Shown piece by piece: positions 55,424 to 63,921 of a DNA stretch of 64,000 bases; position 1 is the stretch's first letter, and every line of letters begins with the position of its first letter. The DNA lies in contig OZ220717.1 of assembly GCA_965116625.1 (NCBI GenBank), positions 1,984,001 to 2,048,000 of the forward strand, given 5' to 3'. The notes below the pieces were generated by a model that saw only the letters and a list, made by a program, of their open reading frames with translations, was not told the DNA's origin and ran no database searches. Made by a program: the position numbers and the translations under genes. This stretch comes from VXNE01 sp965116625 (GTDB lineage: Bacteria; Pseudomonadota; Gammaproteobacteria; Pseudomonadales; Azotimanducaceae).

Positions 55424-55887
55424 GTTCCCACCAGTCGATTCATGCCTATGGTGTGCGGTTCGATCTTCGCGAGCAGGGTCCACATGTCGAGACCGCCTTC
55501 GAGGTCGAGTTCGCTGTCGAGCGCCAGCACCCAGAAATAGTACTGGTGTACGCCGTGTCCTTCGGGCGGCATCGGCCCGCCGTAACCGGGTCTGCCGAAG
55601 TCGCTCGTTCCCTGGGTGTATTCGCCGGAAGCCTCGGCCAGCTCGGAGACCGACCCTGGAATGTTGTACAGCACCCAGTGCACATAACCGTAGCGTCCCG
55701 AGGAGGTCACCAGCGGCGCGTCGGGGTCGTGGCAGATGATGGCGAAGGACTTCGTGCCGTCCGGCGCACCGGACCACGCCAGCGCCGGAGAGACGTCCTC
55801 GGCCTCTCCCGTGTGCCGCGCCGGTATGGCTCCTCCCGATTCAAACGCCGGGCTGGTCAATTGCATGTCTGACAATGCGAATCCCAC
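55408..55887 (-). CDS. YbhB/YbcL-family (PEBP) protein
   Basis: 159 residues of the phosphatidylethanolamine-binding/Raf-kinase-inhibitor-like family. It has LTSPAFESGGAIPARHTGEAEDVSPAL, the ligand loop IICHDPDAP, GYVHWVLYNIP and GYGGPMPPEGHGVHQYYFWVLAL. The start is the GTG at 55887, 8 bp after GGAG; a downstream ATG (MQLTSP) is an alternative. Function in bacteria is not established. Confidence 0.9.
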   Translation of the reverse strand: MGFALSDMQLTSPAFESGGAIPARHTGEAEDVSPALAWSGAPDGTKSFAIICHDPDAPLVTSSGRYGYVHWVLYNIPGSVSELAEASGEYTQGTSDFGRPGYGGPMPPEGHGVHQYYFWVLALDSELDLEGGLDMWTLLAKIEPHTIGMNRLVGTYQRG

Positions 55888-56010
55888 GGTCAGGTCTCCT
55901 CTTTGGGTTGAACCGGCGAATATATCCAACGGTCCAATGGGCGACAAACGGGCCGACCACCAGATTCCGGATTGACCCGGGCGCTTGCCCACATTGAAGG
56001 CATGTCGTAG

Positions 56011-57066
56011 GTGATTGATAATCCAGCAATGCAGACACTTGCATCAGACCGATCAATGAACCGTCCGGTGCAACCGTTGCATCCGTTTCCGGATGGGTGG
56101 TACGTCCTTGAGCTGGCGTCCAACCTGGGGAAGGAGCAGCTCATCGAGAAGACCTGGATGGGCAAGGAGATCGTCGTGTGGCGCGACGGTGACGGGGATG
56201 TCTGCGTCGCGGACGCATTCTGTCCACACCTCGGCTCCCACCTGGGGCCGTCGGTGGGTGGCATGGTGCGCGACGGCAACCTCGTATGTCCATTTCACGG
56301 GTTTCAGTACGATGTGAGCGGCAAGTGCGTGGCGGCCCCTGGCGCACCGCCTCCCAGGTCGGCGCGGCTGAAACTGTATGAGGTTGCGGAGGTCAACGGC
56401 TTCATTTTCGCGTACTGGGACCATGCGGGCCGCCCGCCGGAGTGGCAGGTCCCCGATGTGTGTCCCGATGGATGGAAGGGCAGGGTGGTGCGACGCCTGC
56501 ACCTCAGGGCGCATCCGCAAACGACCACGGAAAACTCGGTCGATCTTTGCCACCTCGCGCATGTGCATGGGTATCGTGAACTGAAGCAACTCGCACCGGC
56601 AGCGATTGAAGGCCCATTCCTTTCTTCCTCCTACGAGTTCAGGAAGGGGATTCTCACTTTCGGACTACAGAAGCTCGAGATATGGACCGCCATCGATGTC
56701 GGCGTCTGGGGATTGGGGATATCGACCGTCGAGGTGCATGGACGCGAACCGAAACTGGAAGTGCGGCTATGGATCATGGCGACCCCCGTCGATGGGGACT
56801 ACATCGACTACTGGCTGGGAGTTGATCCGAAACACGCCACCGACTGGCTCCGGCTGTTGCCCACATTCGTCAGGCGCAACCTGATTCCGAAGATCCTGCT
56901 GAACGACCTTGTGCTCGAGGTCGGCAGGGATGCCGAGATCTGGGCCCGGCAGCGATACCAGGAGAAGCCTGTCCTGAGTCGGGCCGACGGGGACCTGTTC
57001 CGCTTTCGGCGCTACTGCGAACAGTTCTACGCGGGTCCGCAGTCCGTGCAGGCACCCGCGCCGTAG
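56011..57066 (+). CDS. Rieske non-heme iron oxygenase, alpha subunit
   Basis: 351 residues. The Rieske [2Fe-2S] ligands are Cys71/His73 (CPHLGSH) and Cys93/His96 (CPFHGF). The mononuclear iron site is Asp178-x2-His181-x4-His186 in ENSVDLCHLAHVHG. The architecture matches KshA/steroid 9-alpha-hydroxylase and related monooxygenases. No reductase or ferredoxin gene is adjacent. The start is GTG 56011; an ATG at 56029 is also possible. Confidence 0.9.
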   Translation: MIDNPAMQTLASDRSMNRPVQPLHPFPDGWYVLELASNLGKEQLIEKTWMGKEIVVWRDGDGDVCVADAFCPHLGSHLGPSVGGMVRDGNLVCPFHGFQYDVSGKCVAAPGAPPPRSARLKLYEVAEVNGFIFAYWDHAGRPPEWQVPDVCPDGWKGRVVRRLHLRAHPQTTTENSVDLCHLAHVHGYRELKQLAPAAIEGPFLSSSYEFRKGILTFGLQKLEIWTAIDVGVWGLGISTVEVHGREPKLEVRLWIMATPVDGDYIDYWLGVDPKHATDWLRLLPTFVRRNLIPKILLNDLVLEVGRDAEIWARQRYQEKPVLSRADGDLFRFRRYCEQFYAGPQSVQAPAP

Positions 57067-57652
57067 AACCGCACGCAGGTGCCCCACAGCCGTTTCCCTT
57101 GGTTTCCCGTCCCTCGCGCTGCTCTTTCTGCGAGGGACTCCCTCGCAATCCCGGACTGAGGGCTCCACCCCGGCCCCGCTCGTCGGATCTGCAATGACCG
57201 CTCCGGGTTGCTGACGCACCCGGAGAGGATTCCATGTGGACGCTCGCCGACGGGGGCGATCCGGTTCACGGCGCTGACGGCTGTCGCGGCAGGTGGAAGT
57301 GGAACGGGCGACGTGGGACGAATCAATGGTCGCCGGCGTCTGGACTCGTTTCCGCGCCCCACGGTGTCCAATGGCAATGATTCACGGAGACTAAACTATA
57401 AAACACTGAATATTAACGATAAATTGATCAAATGGGGGTGTGCGCCCGTAGCGTACCGTGGCACCCTATGTCTCCCGGGGATTCGCGGCGACTGTCGTTC
57501 GTTGCGTGCGCGTGAAGCGCGTTGCGCAGCCTGGAAACGATGGCAAAAGCGTGCTCGGTCAATGTCCCGGACTCGGGGGAAACACCAAAAATGTCTGATT
57601 GCACCTCTGCGGGTGCGAGATCGCAGCTTGGCGGATGCACATCGGGAGCGGA
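57067..57652. other. 586-bp intergenic region with hairpins, dispersed repeat and AT-rich patch
   Basis: No convincing gene. It holds two mutually exclusive hairpins: CCCTCGC 57111-57117 pairs with GCGAGGG 57130-57136, which can also pair with CCCTCGC 57140-57146. It also holds one copy of a dispersed repeat (57079-57230) and an AT-rich stretch at about 57385-57430 that could hold the promoter of the following gene. Confidence 0.6.
57079..57230. repeat. Dispersed repeat, copy A
   Basis: Shares in order GTGCCCCACAGCCG, CGGCCCCGCTCGTCG, a CCGGGT-GCTGA-CGC block and a final TTCCATG with the copy at 63356-63462. Copy A carries about 45 extra bases in the middle, the hairpin-forming part. Confidence 0.55.
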
Positions 57653-58567
57653 ATGACGGCGCGCCCGGGCCAGCTCAGATCGGTTCTGATCGCGGGGTTG
57701 GCGCTGCTGACATTGACCGTGGGTTGTTCTCGGGAAGCCCCGCCGTCTCCCGGCGATCTGCCTCCGCCATGCGAGCTGCTGCCGATCATCTCGACTTCGC
57801 CGCTGGTCCTGCACGATACGCGCGAGACGCGGGACTATCTCAATGCGTTTCCCGTCTCAGCGTACGGAAAGTACGGGGTGCCGGGCGCCGGACACTTCTT
57901 CATCGATGATGTCGAGGACTCCATCAAGGCCGTTATCGTGGCCGGCTTGCAATGGGAGGCGAGGAATGTCGAGATGCTGGAGAAACACGTTGAGCCGAAC
58001 AGCGTCGTCGTGGAGGTCGGGGCACATATTGGTAGCCACACCGTGCTGATCGCTCGCATGGTCGGCCCCTGTGGCCGCGTCTACGCCTTCGAGCCGCAGC
58101 GAAAGCTGTATCGGGAACTGCACCGCAATCTCGCACTCAACGGCATCACCAACGTCGTGCCCTTGAAGTTTGCGGTCGGCGCTGGCGATGCCCGGATCAT
58201 CGAGATGAACTTGCCACCGCCCGGAAACGAGGGCGGTACGGGGATCGGCGCCGGTGGCGACGAGGCGGAACTCCGAAACCTCGATGGTTTTGGGTTCGAG
58301 CGCGTATCGGTACTCAAGATTGATGTCGAGGGCCACGAGGACGCAGTCCTCGACGGCGCCGTGGATACGATTCGACGCAATCGTCCGGTAATCCTGATTG
58401 AGATCATGGGCGGCGATCTCCTCGCGTCGGCGTCGCCTGAAGTCGGGGACCGGATACGGGGGACGTGGAAGCGGCTCGAGGCGCTTGGCTACGCGGTGGC
58501 GTCGGTAGGCGCCCACGACTACATCGCGTTGCCGAAGGACATCGACGCCGGTTCGTCGACGAACTGA
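57653..58567 (+). CDS. FkbM-type methyltransferase with lipoprotein signal
   Basis: 304 residues from MTARPGQ behind a GGGAGCG site. The first 23 residues are a signal peptide ending in a TVGC lipobox. The FkbM core follows: VVVEVGAHIGSHTVLIARM (SAM motif), VYAFEPQRKLYREL, VSVLKIDVEGHEDAVLDGA and VILIEIMGG. FkbM enzymes O-methylate sugars and polyketides in the cytoplasm, where SAM is; a lipid-anchored exported form is surprising. The fold could have been recruited for another task, or translation may start further inside. Confidence 0.78.
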   Translation: MTARPGQLRSVLIAGLALLTLTVGCSREAPPSPGDLPPPCELLPIISTSPLVLHDTRETRDYLNAFPVSAYGKYGVPGAGHFFIDDVEDSIKAVIVAGLQWEARNVEMLEKHVEPNSVVVEVGAHIGSHTVLIARMVGPCGRVYAFEPQRKLYRELHRNLALNGITNVVPLKFAVGAGDARIIEMNLPPPGNEGGTGIGAGGDEAELRNLDGFGFERVSVLKIDVEGHEDAVLDGAVDTIRRNRPVILIEIMGGDLLASASPEVGDRIRGTWKRLEALGYAVASVGAHDYIALPKDIDAGSSTN

Positions 58568-58884
58568 CGTCGCGCCACCGAAGCACGGCTTGTCGGTCTT
58601 CGAGCGCAGGGCAGAGCGAAACATGGCGCGACTGATGCCGCGACGGGTCTCATGTCGCTGACGGTGATCCATCTCTAGTCTCCGGCTTCGCGGGTTCCGA
58701 CGCTCCCAACGTCGTGTGGCTAGGCCGTAGCCCCGGCCGGGAATCCGGCACGGAGCTATAATCTGGCGGGCGCGGGGGATTCCATGCCGGACGATGGCAA
58801 AGCAATTTGGCGCGGTGGCTTTCGCCTGGGCGGGTACCAGGCACCGTACCCAATGGCCGAAACATGCCGCGGCGGGAGCGTTCG

Positions 58885-59292
58885 ATGACCGGCGTCGTAT
58901 GTTGGAATTGCGGTCGTTCTCTCGATGACATCCCCCGGCCGATCAGTCGCCACGCGAACTGTCCGGAGTGTTTTGAAGACCTGCGCTGCTGCCGGTTGTG
59001 CGTTCACTTTGCGCCTCGCTTGACGGGGCAATGCGACGATGACCGTGCCGATCCGCCTGTCCAGAAGGAAAACGCCAATTTCTGCGAGTTCTTTCGTCCG
59101 CTCTCGGGGGCGTACGACGATGCGCGGGGTTCCCGGAAGGATACCGCCCGTCAGCGACTGGATGCCTTGTTCGGTGGCGAAGCCGGTGAGGCACCGGCGG
59201 ACGACGCTCCGGCCGCAACGTCGAGTGAAGACAGCGCACGGGCGAAGCTCGAGGCGTTGTTCAAGACCGACCAGGATGACCCCGGCGCCTGA
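58885..59292 (+). CDS. Cysteine-rich zinc-ribbon protein, conserved hypothetical
   Basis: 135 residues from MTGVVCWNCGRSL, 8 bp after CGGGAG; an ATG 21 bp upstream is the alternative. Cysteine pairs CWNC, CPEC and CCRLC, plus later CDDD and FCEFF, suggest one or two zinc sites in the first 75 residues. The rest is charged, with a twice-used pattern: ARQRLDALFGGE and ARAKLEALFKTD. No function is known to me. Confidence 0.7.
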   Translation: MTGVVCWNCGRSLDDIPRPISRHANCPECFEDLRCCRLCVHFAPRLTGQCDDDRADPPVQKENANFCEFFRPLSGAYDDARGSRKDTARQRLDALFGGEAGEAPADDAPAATSSEDSARAKLEALFKTDQDDPGA

Positions 59293-59366
59293 CATCCTCG
59301 CGAACAGGGGGCGCATGGCGTCGGATCCAGGGCGGTTGCCGAGGCGGTTGGCGTTACAGGTGCGAT

Positions 59367-60149
59367 GTGGACACTAACCCGATCACGCGGTGGCTCGTCG
59401 CCCGCAGGGTGCGCCGCCATCGTATCGGCGATCCGCTCTGGAGCCGCATCGTCGCTGGCTCGGACCTGTTTGACGGACTCGACGCGGCGACGCTCGAGCG
59501 GGTGCGCGACCTGGCAGCCCGATTCATCGCGGAGAAGCGTATTTTCGGTGCGGGCGGGTTTCCAGTTGACGAAGGGGTAAGGGCCGTGATCGCCGCGCAG
59601 GCATGTCGGCTGGTGGCGAATCTCGGCTTCGACTATCTCGGCGCCTGCCGCACCGTCATCGTCTACGAGAGCGGGTTCGTCGCCGAGCGCGAGGTGGAGG
59701 ACGAGGTCGGGGTGGTGCATGCCGGTCACGAAGAACTCGTCGGCGAAGCCGCGCACGGCGGCTCGGTGGTGTTGGCCTGGGACGATGCGCAACCCCGGCG
59801 CAACGACCCGGACTACTTCCCGACCAACGTGGTGATCCACGAGTTCGCGCACAAGCTGGACGAGCTGTCCGGTTACCACAACGGTTTTCCGCCGCTGCCC
59901 GGCGGCATGTCGGACGAACTCTGGGAAGAGACATTCTCGGCCGCATATGCGGATCTCTGCCGCGTGGTGGAGGGCGATCTGGACCCGCCCATCGACGACT
60001 ATGCGGCATCGGACCCGGCAGAGTTTTTCGCTGTCACGGTGGAGACCTTCTTTACGGTCCCGGACATCCTTGCCGACGCGTTTCCACCGGTCTACGAGCT
60101 GTTGACCGAGTTGTTTCGGGAGGACCCTCGGGCCGCTCGCTCCCGGTAG
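59367..60149 (+). CDS. mtfA: MtfA-type zinc peptidase
   Basis: 260 residues with the zinc motif H158-E159-x-x-H162 in NVVIHEFAHKLDELSG and a downstream DYAASDPAEFFAVTVETFF holding the third ligand Glu. In E. coli MtfA binds the repressor Mlc and so controls glucose PTS genes; whether that target exists here is unknown. The start is the GTG at 59367. Length equals the family norm. Confidence 0.92.
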   Translation: MDTNPITRWLVARRVRRHRIGDPLWSRIVAGSDLFDGLDAATLERVRDLAARFIAEKRIFGAGGFPVDEGVRAVIAAQACRLVANLGFDYLGACRTVIVYESGFVAEREVEDEVGVVHAGHEELVGEAAHGGSVVLAWDDAQPRRNDPDYFPTNVVIHEFAHKLDELSGYHNGFPPLPGGMSDELWEETFSAAYADLCRVVEGDLDPPIDDYAASDPAEFFAVTVETFFTVPDILADAFPPVYELLTELFREDPRAARSR

Positions 60150-60191
60150 CCGCAGCAACGAGATCCGTCGCCCAGGCCCGCCGCCGGGGAA

Positions 60192-60854
60192 TCAGCCCAC
60201 CGATCCGGCGCGATCCGTGGTCGCGCCGTCGACATCCCGAAACGCGTAGAGGGTCCGATCCATCGTCCGTACATCGACGATTTCGAGTGTGACGATTTCG
60301 ACCCCGATATCCTCCGACTCCAGGTACCTGGTCACGGCATCGAAGAGTTGGCGGGCAAGGATGTCCCGATTGGAATTCAATATGGGCTCGATCGGGTTGT
60401 TGCCAATCGTGGTGGCCAACTGTTCCGAAACCAGCGCTGTCACTACGGTGCGCGGATCGTTTGATGCGAACAGGTAGCTTTTGGTGTTGTCGATCCTGTA
60501 CTGCAGGGCCACGTCCACTTCGAGCAGGCTCGTGCCCGCCGACAGCATCGTGAAAGTGATTTTTCCGCCTTCACCGCTCGCTAACTGGTAGTGGACGATG
60601 CGGTTCGAGGGATGCACATAGGCCCGGTCCATGACGGGGAAGCGGTAGCGTACTCCGGGTCCGACCTCCGGCTTGATCACCTTTCCGAACCGGGTGACCA
60701 GGGCCTGTTCTTCCATGTTCACCGTGTAGATGCCGCTCGCCAGCACGACCATGATGATCGCTGCAACGAGGCCTTCCAGCAATCCGGTCCGGTGCCGCCG
60801 AAGGAATTCGAGTGTTGCGGATATCGGAGACCGCCTTTCTGTTCGTTCGTTCAT
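60192..60854 (-). CDS. SPFH/band-7 membrane protein
   Basis: A 220-residue HflK/prohibitin-like protein: one N-terminal membrane helix (about 25-46), then VNMEEQALVTRFGKVIKPEVGPGVRYRFP, an SPFH domain with VDVALQYRIDNTKSYLF, and VTLEIVDVRTMD. It is shorter than HflK/HflC (300-400), ending soon after the SPFH domain and lacking the long coiled coil. No ftsH or hfl partner is in the window. Confidence 0.85.
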   Translation of the reverse strand: MNERTERRSPISATLEFLRRHRTGLLEGLVAAIIMVVLASGIYTVNMEEQALVTRFGKVIKPEVGPGVRYRFPVMDRAYVHPSNRIVHYQLASGEGGKITFTMLSAGTSLLEVDVALQYRIDNTKSYLFASNDPRTVVTALVSEQLATTIGNNPIEPILNSNRDILARQLFDAVTRYLESEDIGVEIVTLEIVDVRTMDRTLYAFRDVDGATTDRAGSVG

Positions 60855-60960
60855 CTGTCCGGACCGGCTGGCCGAGGGTTTCCCCTGCTGTCAGAGATAT
60901 TTGATCCGCTCGATGCCGACAATGTTCCCAAGAGTTGTCGAGTCGTGGCGATAAGTGGCT

Positions 60961-61941
60961 CTAACGGAAGAACACGCCGTGGAGCCATGGCAGGCCGAAC
61001 GCCAGAATGACGCTGACTACCAGGCCCGAGAGCGCCTTCGCGGCGTCGGATATCACCTTTCGCGCCGTCCCGCGCGTGGTCGTGTCCGAAAGGTAGAACG
61101 ACAGCGCGAATTCGCGGCCGGCAAGCACGCCGAGAAACACCCAGGTCGTGCTCATCGGCATGTTGCTCATTTCCTTGAATATAAGCAGCACGATGCCGTA
61201 GATGAAGTCGATGATGGTCGCTGCCCGAATGTCCGTGGTATCGGTCTTGCTCGTGACGATCTTCTGAATCTCGCCGCCGAACTGGTAAAAGATGTAGCCC
61301 TGCATGGCCAGCAGCACACCCACGCCGAAAGTCAGCCAGAGTGCGGAGAGGTCCCGCGGCAGGTAGACGAAGATGTTGGCGAGATCCTGTATCAGCCATT
61401 GGCTCCACAGGAAGCCGGTCGAGGCCCATTGCAGCACGACCCAGTAGCCGGGTATCTCCTCGCCACGCGTCCGGTGGAAGTACTGCGTTGCGCGCTTGAA
61501 CACGAGGCTGAACAGTACGATGGCGGAGACGAAGGCGACGAGGTAGCCGAGAGCCGATTTGGTGAGCATGGCGCCGAGATTGCTCGTTTCGCCGGCGGTG
61601 ACGGCGAACACCGTGAGCACGAGGAACGTGGTGCTGACCGGGACCCCGAGCCTGGTGAGGATCAGCAATGCCAGTGGCGGAATGGCGTGTATCCACGACA
61701 CGCCGCCCTCCGGCACCGGGAACTTCTCGAGGCGGCCGTAGGCAGGGTCGCCGTCGTTGACGATCCAGCCATAGAAGAGCACTACCAGGAGAATGCTCCC
61801 GGCAAATATCCACAGCACCCACCACGGCCGGTGTGAGTTCGAGGACAGGAACGTCCCGAGGGTCTGGATCGAGTCGTTGGCGACGACGGAATAGGCCGCC
61901 AGAAGGAACCCGACGATCATGTAGATCTCTAGCAGGGGAAT
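60961..61941 (-). CDS. PiT-like (phosphate permease-related) membrane protein
   Basis: About ten helices. Two family-type motifs, VPVSTTFLVLTVFA and MPMSTTWVFLGVLAGRE, form the inverted-repeat P-x-S-T-T signature of PiT sodium/proton-phosphate symporters. AAYSVVANDSIQTLGTFLSSN takes the place of the first GANDxxN box. The substrate is probably phosphate or another anion. Start is uncertain: ATT at 61941 is 6 bp after a perfect AAGGAG, ATG 61920 is 7 codons inside, and ATG 62037 gives a 32-residue hydrophilic extension. Confidence 0.75.
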   Translation of the reverse strand: MPLLEIYMIVGFLLAAYSVVANDSIQTLGTFLSSNSHRPWWVLWIFAGSILLVVLFYGWIVNDGDPAYGRLEKFPVPEGGVSWIHAIPPLALLILTRLGVPVSTTFLVLTVFAVTAGETSNLGAMLTKSALGYLVAFVSAIVLFSLVFKRATQYFHRTRGEEIPGYWVVLQWASTGFLWSQWLIQDLANIFVYLPRDLSALWLTFGVGVLLAMQGYIFYQFGGEIQKIVTSKTDTTDIRAATIIDFIYGIVLLIFKEMSNMPMSTTWVFLGVLAGREFALSFYLSDTTTRGTARKVISDAAKALSGLVVSVILAFGLPWLHGVFFR

Positions 61942-62071
61942 GGCAGTCTCCTTCAGCGGTGCCAGTGAAGTATGCGTCTTGTTTGTGACAGATGCGTGTA
62001 GCGGATCGGTCGGGTGACACGCTCGCCTGCGGGGCATATTCTAGGGTGGTCGGGTCAAAGGGGGAAAGGTC

Positions 62072-63280
62072 ATGCCATCAATCGTTCGTCGCGATCTGTT
62101 GCGGTTGGGCGCCGTGTCGAGCGTCATTCCCCTTGTTCCGGTTGCCGCGGGCCAGGAAGCCCCGGCGGCGGGGGAAGTCCGGCGTTACGTACGTCTCGGC
62201 CGGACCGACATGCGGATCTCCGATGTCTCTTTCGGCTCAAGCCGGTTGCGGCGCGGAGGGGAACACCTTGTACACCACGCCCTCGACAGGGGCATCAACT
62301 ATTTCGATACGGCTGACGGCTATAGCGCCGGCGCCTCGGAGCATACGATCGGGCGGGCCCTCGAAGGTCGCCGCGACAAGGTCTACATCGCATCGAAGTT
62401 CCAGGCTGGCCGGGACGAGACGCGCGTGTCGCTGATGCGGGCCCTCGACACATCGTTGCGCCGCCTGCGCACGGATTACATCGATGTCTACTTCAACCAT
62501 GCGGTGAACGATATCGCGCGCATGTCGAACCCCGAGTGGCACGAGTTCACGGCCAAGGCGAAGCAGGAGGGCAAGATCCGCTTCACGGGCATGTCGGGTC
62601 ACGGCACCAGGCTGATCGAGTGCCTCGACTACGTCTTTGACGAGGATCTCGTGGATGTGGTCCTGGTGGCCTACAACTTTGGCCAGGATCCCTCGTTTCT
62701 CTCCAACATCACGCGGTCTTTCAGGTTGCCGGAGCAGCCGGACCTGCCACGGGTTCTGGCGAAGGCAAAGTCGAAGGACGTGGGTGTCGTGACCATGAAG
62801 ACCCTCATGGGGGCGCGCCTGAACGACATGCGCCCGTACGAAACCGGGGACGCGACTTTCTCCCAGGCTGCGTTTCGCTGGGTGCTCTCGGATGCGAACG
62901 TGGACGCGCTGGTCATCTCCATGACGGAGGAGGGCCAGATCGATGAATACCTCGGCGGGTCGGGCGGCCTTCCCGTTTCCAGCGAAGACGTGGCGCTGCT
63001 CGAACGCTACGCGGTGGCCAACGGCATCACCTATTGCCGCCACGCCTGTTCGCTGTGCGAGGGGGCCTGTCCGTACGGCGTGCCGATTCCCGACGTGCTC
63101 CGTACGCGGATGTACGCGACGGACTATGGCGACGTGCGGTTTGCCCGGGAGGAGTATTCGAGGCTCGAAGCGAACGCGTCCGCGTGCCTTTCCTGCACCG
63201 GAGAGCCGTGCGCGGGAGCATGTCCGCACGGCATAGACCTGCCCATGTTCGCGCCTGCGACACATCGCATGCTCGCGTGA
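62072..63280 (+). CDS. Tat-exported aldo/keto reductase with ferredoxin-like C-terminus
   Basis: 402 residues. The N-terminus has a twin-arginine signal (RRDLLRLGA, hydrophobic core, AAGQEA). The AKR barrel covers about 35-310: GINYFDTADGY (catalytic Asp/Tyr), KVYIASKF, DYIDVYFNHAV, GVVTMKTLMG. The C-terminus carries cysteine clusters CRHACSLCEGACPYG and CLSCTGEPCAGACPHG, suited to one or two [4Fe-4S] clusters. Substrate and electron partner unknown. Related oxidoreductases are found in planctomycetes and gammaproteobacteria as secreted sugar or polyol enzymes. Confidence 0.88.
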   Translation: MPSIVRRDLLRLGAVSSVIPLVPVAAGQEAPAAGEVRRYVRLGRTDMRISDVSFGSSRLRRGGEHLVHHALDRGINYFDTADGYSAGASEHTIGRALEGRRDKVYIASKFQAGRDETRVSLMRALDTSLRRLRTDYIDVYFNHAVNDIARMSNPEWHEFTAKAKQEGKIRFTGMSGHGTRLIECLDYVFDEDLVDVVLVAYNFGQDPSFLSNITRSFRLPEQPDLPRVLAKAKSKDVGVVTMKTLMGARLNDMRPYETGDATFSQAAFRWVLSDANVDALVISMTEEGQIDEYLGGSGGLPVSSEDVALLERYAVANGITYCRHACSLCEGACPYGVPIPDVLRTRMYATDYGDVRFAREEYSRLEANASACLSCTGEPCAGACPHGIDLPMFAPATHRMLA

Positions 63281-63355
63281 GGCGGTTCCAGCACGGGCCT
63301 TCCACTGCCGGCGAAGATCGTGATACACGGGCAGCCCCGTCGATGACCGGTGAGA

Positions 63356-63462
63356 GTGCCCCACAGCCGGCGCCTTCGGCTTCGCCTGTGGCCCGGCCCC
63401 GCTCGTCGCCCATGGAACAACTGCCCCGGGTCGCTGAACGCTCCCCGAAACACTTGTTCCAT
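63356..63462. repeat. Dispersed repeat, copy B
   Basis: Second copy of the element at 57079-57230, with the same ordered blocks GTGCCCCACAGCCG, CGGCCCCGCTCGTCG, CCGGGTCGCTGA and TTCCATG. It lies just upstream of the likely DUF2085 start, so in-frame ATGs at 63343 and 63412 fall before or inside the repeat. Confidence 0.55.
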
Positions 63463-63468
63463 GCGAGT

Positions 63469-63921
63469 ATGCGATCGCCCTGGGCTTATGGCTTGCTCTT
63501 GGCCTGCCTGGGCTGGTTGGCGCTGGTAATGGCACCGGCGCTGTTCGCAGCCGCGGGCTGGCCTCACGCGGACGTGCTGCGTTGGTTGTTCCAACCGGTC
63601 TGCCACCAGATTCCGGCGCGGAGTTTTCACCTGCTCGGCGAACCGCTCGCTGCGTGCGCCCGTTGCACCGGCCTGTACGTGGGCTTTACGCTAGGTGTCG
63701 CCGCCTGGCCCCAACTGCCGCGGTTGGCGGCGAAGTTGGCGAAGCGCCCGCGATGGATACTGGCGTTCATGGTCCCGCTGCTCGTGGACGTGATGTTTGA
63801 GAGCGGGGCGCCGATGCGGTTCGCGACGGGTTTGGTGGCCGCATTCCCATGCGCCCTATTGCCATTGCTGGCCATTGCCGATATGACGGCAGCCAGGACA
63901 CCAACAGGAGATGATTCTTGA
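63469..63921 (+). CDS. DUF2085 small membrane protein
   Basis: 150 residues from MRSPWAYGLLL with about three helices. The DUF2085 signature is RWLFQPVCHQIPARSFHLLG, CARCTGLYVGF, then PLLVDVMFESG. The Cys and His residues suggest a metal or redox role; the family function is unknown. Earlier in-frame starts (63343, 63412) would put a dispersed repeat inside the protein, so the later ATG is preferred although its ribosome site is weak. It ends 1 bp into the next gene's start. Confidence 0.75.
   Translation: MRSPWAYGLLLACLGWLALVMAPALFAAAGWPHADVLRWLFQPVCHQIPARSFHLLGEPLAACARCTGLYVGFTLGVAAWPQLPRLAAKLAKRPRWILAFMVPLLVDVMFESGAPMRFATGLVAAFPCALLPLLAIADMTAARTPTGDDS

Noticed and set aside
58757..58762. 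TATAAT as a promoter for the zinc-ribbon gene
   Set aside because: A perfect -10 box but no -35 at any acceptable spacing; not strong enough to list.
63343..63468. Upstream start for the DUF2085 protein
   Set aside because: The added 42 residues are Pro/Ser/Ala/Arg-rich and coincide with a dispersed repeat found elsewhere in non-coding DNA.
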